From: CAZRDB01 sp964598695
GTDB taxonomy: Bacteria > Armatimonadota > Zipacnadia > UBA1398
NCBI GenBank assembly: GCA_964598695.1
Contig: CAZRDB010000107.1
Location: 1-17,374 of the forward strand
Length of the DNA: 17,374 nt
Direction: 5' to 3'
Under the pieces are notes generated by a model. That model had not been told where the DNA came from. It searched no databases and worked only from the letters and a program-made list of their open reading frames with translations. The position numbers and the translations under genes are program-made. This document shows, in pieces, positions 14,099 through 17,374 of this stretch (positions within the stretch are counted from its first letter, which is position 1; each line of letters starts with the position of its first letter).

Positions 14099-15244
14099 AT
14101 GTCGGGCGAGCCTGCCCTGGTCTACCTCAACAACGGAGCCACCAGCCACCCCAAGCCGGCCTGTGTCGTGGATGCGGTCCACCGTGCCCTGACCGTCGCG
14201 CCGTGCGAGGCGGGCCGGTCTGCCGGTGGGGTCGACCTGACCGCGCGGTGTCGCGCGGAGTTGGCCGGGCTCCTGGGCGTCGAGCGGCCGGAGCAGGTCG
14301 TCATCACCCCCTCGGCGACCTACGCGATCAACACGGTCGTGCACGGCTGCTTGCGCGGGGAGGGCGGCCACGCGGTCACCACCAGCCTCGAGCACAACAG
14401 CGTACTGCGGCCCCTCGCGCGCCTTGCGGCGACCATGCCGGTGACCGTGACCCACATCGAGGCCGACGCGGACTCGCGCGTCGACCCGGCGGCGCTCCGG
14501 GAGGCGCTCCGGCCGGACACGCGGCTCGTCTGCGTGACGCACGCCTCGAACGTCACGGGGAGCGTCCAGCCGGTGGAGGAGATCGCCGCGGTCTGCGCCG
14601 AGCGGGGCATCGCGCTGCTCGTCGACGCCGCCCAGAGCGTGGGCTGCGTTCCGATCGACCACGCCGCTCTGGCGGGCCGAGTCTTCCTCGCGATCGCCGG
14701 CCACAAGGCGTTGCTGGGGCCCCCGGGTGTCGGTGCGCTCGTCGTCCCGGACGACCGCTTGCCGCAGACCTTCGTCGGCGGCACGGGCGTCCGGAGCGAT
14801 CTCGCGATGCACCCCCCCGAGTTGCCCCTGCGCCACGAGGCCGGCACCCCGAACCACCTCGGCATCGCGGGGCTGACCGAGGGTGTGCGCTACGTCCGGG
14901 AGCACGGCGTGGCCGAGGCCGGCGCCCACCGCGCGGCGCTCGTGCAGGATCTCCGCGAGGGCCTGCGCGGCGCCCGGGGGCTGCGGCTCACGCCGTTGGC
15001 GGCGGAGGACGGCCGCGCCGGGATCGTGAGCTTCGCGCTCGAGGGGTGGTCGAGCGCCGATCTCGCGCAGGTGCTGCTCGACGCGTTCGGGATCGTCGTG
15101 CGCGGCGGCCTGCACTGCGCGCCGCGGGCCCTGCCGATCGATCTGTTCCCGGACGGGACCGTCCGGGCGAGCTTCGGCAGCTTCAGCACCCCGGCGTGCG
15201 CGCGGGCGCTTGTGGCGGCGGTGCGGGCCGTGGCCGGCTCATGA
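14099..15244 (+). CDS. Class-V aminotransferase fold cysteine desulfurase family protein
   Basis: This 381-residue PLP enzyme resembles the TIGR01977 branch of cysteine desulfurases. In order: YLNNGATSHPKP near the N-terminus, ITPSATYAINTVVHGCL, TSLEHNSVLRPLARL (H99 stacks on PLP), VTHASNVTGSVQP, LLVDAAQSVG (D176, Q179), AIAGHKALLGPPGVGAL with the Schiff-base Lys K203, GGTGVRSD, EAGTPNHLGIAGL, and VRGGLHCAP with the persulfide-forming Cys C340. All catalytic residues are present, so it should convert cysteine to alanine and carry a persulfide. Length is normal. GAGGGGAG lies about 7 bp before the ATG. Its stop overlaps the next ATG (ATGA), showing translational coupling to a small unknown protein. 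A divergent NifU-type scaffold nearby suggests Fe-S or other sulfur transfer. The acceptor is unknown. Confidence 0.93.
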   Translation: MSGEPALVYLNNGATSHPKPACVVDAVHRALTVAPCEAGRSAGGVDLTARCRAELAGLLGVERPEQVVITPSATYAINTVVHGCLRGEGGHAVTTSLEHNSVLRPLARLAATMPVTVTHIEADADSRVDPAALREALRPDTRLVCVTHASNVTGSVQPVEEIAAVCAERGIALLVDAAQSVGCVPIDHAALAGRVFLAIAGHKALLGPPGVGALVVPDDRLPQTFVGGTGVRSDLAMHPPELPLRHEAGTPNHLGIAGLTEGVRYVREHGVAEAGAHRAALVQDLREGLRGARGLRLTPLAAEDGRAGIVSFALEGWSSADLAQVLLDAFGIVVRGGLHCAPRALPIDLFPDGTVRASFGSFSTPACARALVAAVRAVAGS

Positions 15245-15528
15245 GACACGTGGTGGCGATCCGCGATCTCGAGGACTGCTTCGACGGCTCTCTCGTGCGC
15301 GAGTACGAGGTCGATGAGCCCCTCTCGGAGGACGCCATGCGAGGCCTCGCGTCGGGCTGCCACCTGCAGTACTTCGCCGATCTCCCGCGGCCGTACTTCC
15401 GCATCCGCAAGCCATCGGCCTGGGTGATCCAAGGGGTGCTCGGCGAGCCGTTGCTCCGCGTGACGTTCGCCCGCGGGGTGGCCTCGACCGACGTCGACGG
15501 GCTCGCCCACGCGCTCGAGCGCGCCTGA
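15241..15528 (+). CDS. 95-residue protein of unknown function, translationally coupled to the cysteine desulfurase
   Basis: The ATG at 15241 overlaps the desulfurase stop in ATGA, so the two proteins are probably made in fixed proportion. The 95 residues look like a compact alpha/beta domain: an acidic strand REYEVDEPLSE, a helix, then LQYFADLPRPYFRIRKP, WVIQGVLGEPLLRVTFARG and a C-terminal helix. Two cysteines (C13, C40) are present but no CxxC and no TusA-type CPxP motif. I do not recognise the family. By position it could be a sulfur acceptor, a regulator or an activator of the desulfurase, as small partners such as SufE do, but there is no visible sequence similarity to SufE. It ends 16 bp before the convergent VanX-like gene. 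Confidence 0.75.
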   Translation: MRHVVAIRDLEDCFDGSLVREYEVDEPLSEDAMRGLASGCHLQYFADLPRPYFRIRKPSAWVIQGVLGEPLLRVTFARGVASTDVDGLAHALERA

Positions 15529-15544
15529 GCCGCGGAGCGGGCGG

Positions 15545-16375
15545 CTACCGGGTTCCCTCGACCGGGCCCGACTCGGCGAGAAGCTCCGCCCCCGACTCGG
15601 CCTCCAGCTCCGCCGCGGCGGCCTCGGCCATCCCCGGCGCCAGCGCGTGCTGGTAGTCCGAGGCCTGGATCTCCGGGAACCGCTTCCAGTCGGGGTCGGA
15701 GAAGTCCCACCAGCACGCCCCGGCCACGAAGCCTTGCTTGGTCATGATCTCGGTCAGGACCGTGCGGTTGGCGAGCATCTCGGCATCGGCCAGCGTCGCG
15801 CCCCGGAGCGCGGTCTCGGAGGGCTCCATGTAGCGGCTGCCCATCGGGCACTCCTGGCCCGCCTTCTCGCCCTCGAGCCAGACGAGCGTCACGTCGACGC
15901 CCGCGCCGCGCGTGTCCGGGGTCCCGCCCTCCCGGCTCGGTCGGTCGAGGAAGCGGGGATCGCCGCCGAGCTGCGCGAAGAGCGCGGCCTGCGCCTCGCG
16001 GGTGCGCGCGCCGTCGAGCACCCGGAGCGAGCGCTTGGGCTTGAGCGCCTGGGCGGCGGCCTCGGCGTGCTGCAGCCGCTCGGCCGTCTCGCGCCGCAGG
16101 ACACACTGGGCGTTCGCGTAGAGTGGCTTCCCGAGACCCGTGTCGGGCGTGCAGAGCAGCATCTGGACCGTCGGGAGGGGCTGCTTCTCCACCTCGGTCA
16201 CGAGGATCGGCTCCAGCAGGCGCGTCTCGACCGCCCCGGTCGGCTGGACGAGCGGGGGAGGAGCGACGTCCTTCTGGTTCTTGCCCGAGCCGGGGAAGCA
16301 GCCGGTCACGAGACCACCCAGCAGCAGGGGCAGAGCGATTGCCGTCGCCACGAGCCTGAGAACACGAACACGCAC
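15545..16375 (-). CDS. VanX-like (M15D) lipoprotein with substituted metal and catalytic residues
   Basis: This is a 276-residue predicted lipoprotein with a basic, hydrophobic N-terminus and the lipobox LVTGC (Cys26). The body matches D-Ala-D-Ala dipeptidase (VanX/DdpX). VLDGARTREAQAALF (Arg124 at the VanX Arg71 position), TPDTRGAGVDVTLVWLEG, PMGSRY, NRTVLTEIMTKQGF and CWWDFSD all align in order. In VanX the zinc ligands are His-Asp-His with a catalytic Glu in EWWH. Here they read D154, D161 and D224, and the Glu position is C221. Normal zinc-dependent dipeptidase activity is therefore unlikely; another metal, a binding role or new chemistry are possible. GAGGAGGT lies 6 bp before the GTG at 16375, supporting the start. 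The C-terminal about 35 residues are Ala/Glu-rich. It sits divergent to polA. The fold assignment rests on motif order and is fairly strong. Confidence 0.8.
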   Translation of the reverse strand: MRVRVLRLVATAIALPLLLGGLVTGCFPGSGKNQKDVAPPPLVQPTGAVETRLLEPILVTEVEKQPLPTVQMLLCTPDTGLGKPLYANAQCVLRRETAERLQHAEAAAQALKPKRSLRVLDGARTREAQAALFAQLGGDPRFLDRPSREGGTPDTRGAGVDVTLVWLEGEKAGQECPMGSRYMEPSETALRGATLADAEMLANRTVLTEIMTKQGFVAGACWWDFSDPDWKRFPEIQASDYQHALAPGMAEAAAAELEAESGAELLAESGPVEGTR

Positions 16376-16475
16376 GAGCGTACCTCCTCGGTGGGTCGGA
16401 CCGATCGCGGTCGGCGCGGGGAGAAGCAGGAACGTGCGGCGCGACCGAGAACCGCTTACGCAACAGGCAGACGCC

Positions 16476-16520
16476 GGGCCCGCCGAGCCGATGGAATGTG
16501 TCGTCGCGTTCGGCGGGCCC
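16476..16520. repeat. 11-bp perfect inverted repeat upstream of polA
   Basis: GGGCCCGCCGA (16476-16486) and TCGGCGGGCCC (16510-16520) are exact reverse complements with a 23-nt spacer. They lie in the 244-bp gap between the VanX-like gene and polA, about 100 bp before the polA start. The sequence after the right arm (CCGATCCTTT) is only slightly T-rich. It could be a leader hairpin, a weak terminator or a regulator site. Confidence 0.5.
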
Positions 16521-16619
16521 CCGATCCTTTACCCGACTCCCTCCGATCGCGCAAGGTCGCGCCGTCCCCGGCCGGGCCGTGCCCGACCGCGGAAGCCTCG
16601 ACCAAGGAAGGTGTGCCGC

Positions 16620-17374
16620 GTGGCCCCTCGGACCGACCCTCGCCCCGCACTGCTGGTCATCGACGCCTACAACCTGCTCTACCGCGCCTTCCACGCGCTG
16701 CCCCCCATGCACGCCCCCGACGGTCGCCCCTCGAACGCCCTGTTCGGCTTCTGCCGGATGGTGCTCGCGCTGATCGAGCAGGTCGGTCCGAGCCACGTCG
16801 CCGTCGCGACGGACATACGCGGTGAGGGGCCCTCGTTTCGGGAGGAGCTGTGCCCGGAGTACAAGGCCCAGCGCCCTCCGATGCCGGAGGAGATGGTCGC
16901 GCAGGCGCCGCTGCTGCCCGAGGTGTGCCGGGCGATGGGCATTCCGATCGTGGGACTCCCGGGTTTCGAGGCCGACGACGTCATGGGCACTCTCGCGACC
17001 GAGGCCCAGCGGCGAGGCTGGCGGACCTACCTCGCCACCGGCGACAAGGACGCGTACCAGCTCGTCTCCGACGATACGCTCGTCTGCGCCGCCGACAAGG
17101 GCCTCTCGAATGCGCGGATCGTCGGCGCCGAGGAGGTGCGGGAGGCGCTCGGCGTGGGACCGGAACTCGTCATCGCGTGGAAGTCGCTCACGGGTGACTC
17201 CTCCGACAACGTCCGCGGCGCCGAGGGCATCGGGCCGAAGCGCGCCACCGCCCTCCTCGAGCAGTTTGGCTCGCTCGACGCCCTGCTCGCGCGCACGGCG
17301 GAGATCCGCAACCCGCGCCAGCGCGAGGCGGTCGAGCAGGCGGCCGAGATCCTCCGCCGTAACACCGAGGTGCT
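16620..17374 (+). CDS. polA: DNA polymerase I, N-terminal 5'-3' exonuclease region (3' truncated by window edge)
   Basis: The frame runs from a GTG at 16620 to the window end, giving about 251 residues of a protein that is normally about 900. The flap-endonuclease domain is intact so far: LLVIDAYNLLYRAFHALPPM (metal ligand D15), FREELCPEYKAQRPPMPEEM, GFEADDVMGTLA, TGDKDAYQLV and the helix-hairpin-helix region TGDSSDNVRGAEGIGPKRA. These acidic clusters bind the two catalytic metals that remove RNA primers and flaps. AAGGAAGG (16604-16611) lies 8 bp before the GTG; an in-frame GTG at 16611 overlaps that site and is less likely. The polymerase domain lies beyond the window. A stand-alone exonuclease cannot be excluded from this fragment, but the PPMP and GDKD segments are typical of PolA. 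Confidence 0.92.
   Translation, partial: MAPRTDPRPALLVIDAYNLLYRAFHALPPMHAPDGRPSNALFGFCRMVLALIEQVGPSHVAVATDIRGEGPSFREELCPEYKAQRPPMPEEMVAQAPLLPEVCRAMGIPIVGLPGFEADDVMGTLATEAQRRGWRTYLATGDKDAYQLVSDDTLVCAADKGLSNARIVGAEEVREALGVGPELVIAWKSLTGDSSDNVRGAEGIGPKRATALLEQFGSLDALLARTAEIRNPRQREAVEQAAEILRRNTEV

Noticed and set aside
13910..15115. Upstream extension of the NifU-C frame to 478 residues
   Set aside because: Antisense to the desulfurase with no recognisable domains. The Nfu domain with its own ribosome site begins at 13909.
16399..16412. Small inverted repeat GACCG-atcg-CGGTC upstream of the VanX-like gene
   Set aside because: Only five-base arms in very GC-rich DNA, expected by chance and without promoter context.
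1..17374. CRISPR arrays, insertion sequences, tRNA or rRNA genes, toxin-antitoxin or phage-defence modules
   Set aside because: No regularly spaced direct repeats, transposase motifs, tRNA cloverleaf or rRNA sequence were seen. The macro-domain gene alone is not enough to call a DarT/DarG-type toxin system, as no toxin partner is adjacent.

Overview
The window is about 17.4 kb of uniformly GC-rich DNA. Strong Shine-Dalgarno sites sit in front of most genes, and GTG starts are frequent. The proteome is heavy in signal peptides, lipoproteins, TPR proteins, thrombospondin-type-3 repeats and PA14-like domains. A full-length bacterial large SRP RNA (Alu plus S domain) lies at about 1640-1895 on the minus strand. 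The lipoproteins and an MpaA-type murein peptide amidase suggest a diderm, high-GC, probably environmental bacterium of a poorly sampled phylum. Planctomycetota, Armatimonadota, Gemmatimonadota, Myxococcota and Eisenbacteria-like lineages are all compatible; the phylum cannot be fixed from this sequence. I see no mobile element, CRISPR array, tRNA or rRNA.

Layout. 1-1623: the C-terminal part of a GH38 alpha-mannosidase, then a tightly linked M14 zinc carboxypeptidase (MpaA-like). 1640-1932: large SRP RNA on the minus strand with a recognisable promoter. 2028-3001: two tandem paralogous proline-rich small membrane proteins. 2985-5420 (minus): a large secreted putative HExxH metallopeptidase with TSP3 repeats and a C-terminal PA14 domain. 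5646-8378: a Cache-domain lipoprotein followed by an exported helical-repeat (TPR-like) protein. 8382-8936 (minus): a macro-domain protein. 9021-11315: a large exported GH20-like protein without the usual catalytic motif. 11322-11912 (minus): a small lipoprotein. 12053-13591: an exported TPR protein ending at a strong hairpin terminator. 13679-13909 (minus): a stand-alone NifU C-terminal Fe-S scaffold. 14099-15528: a class-V cysteine desulfurase overlapping (ATGA) a 95-residue protein of unknown function. 15545-16375 (minus): a VanX-like lipoprotein whose metal and catalytic residues are replaced. 16620-end: the 5' part of DNA polymerase I.

How the genes fit together. The NifU-C gene and the desulfurase/95-aa pair form a small divergent sulfur-mobilisation or Fe-S locus. 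Much of the rest concerns the cell envelope or export: glycan and peptide hydrolases or their inactive relatives, lipoproteins, TPR proteins and the SRP RNA that targets membrane proteins. Genes alternate strand often. Four of the five convergent pairs meet within 16 bp or overlap, and only the 13591/13679 pair has a clear terminator between its members. No intergenic gap exceeds 300 bp.

No complete, obviously novel multi-gene system stands out. The best leads are the acid-substituted VanX-like lipoprotein, the unknown protein coupled to the cysteine desulfurase, the GH20-like pseudo-enzyme, the Cache-lipoprotein/TPR pair and the metallopeptidase-TSP3-PA14 protein.
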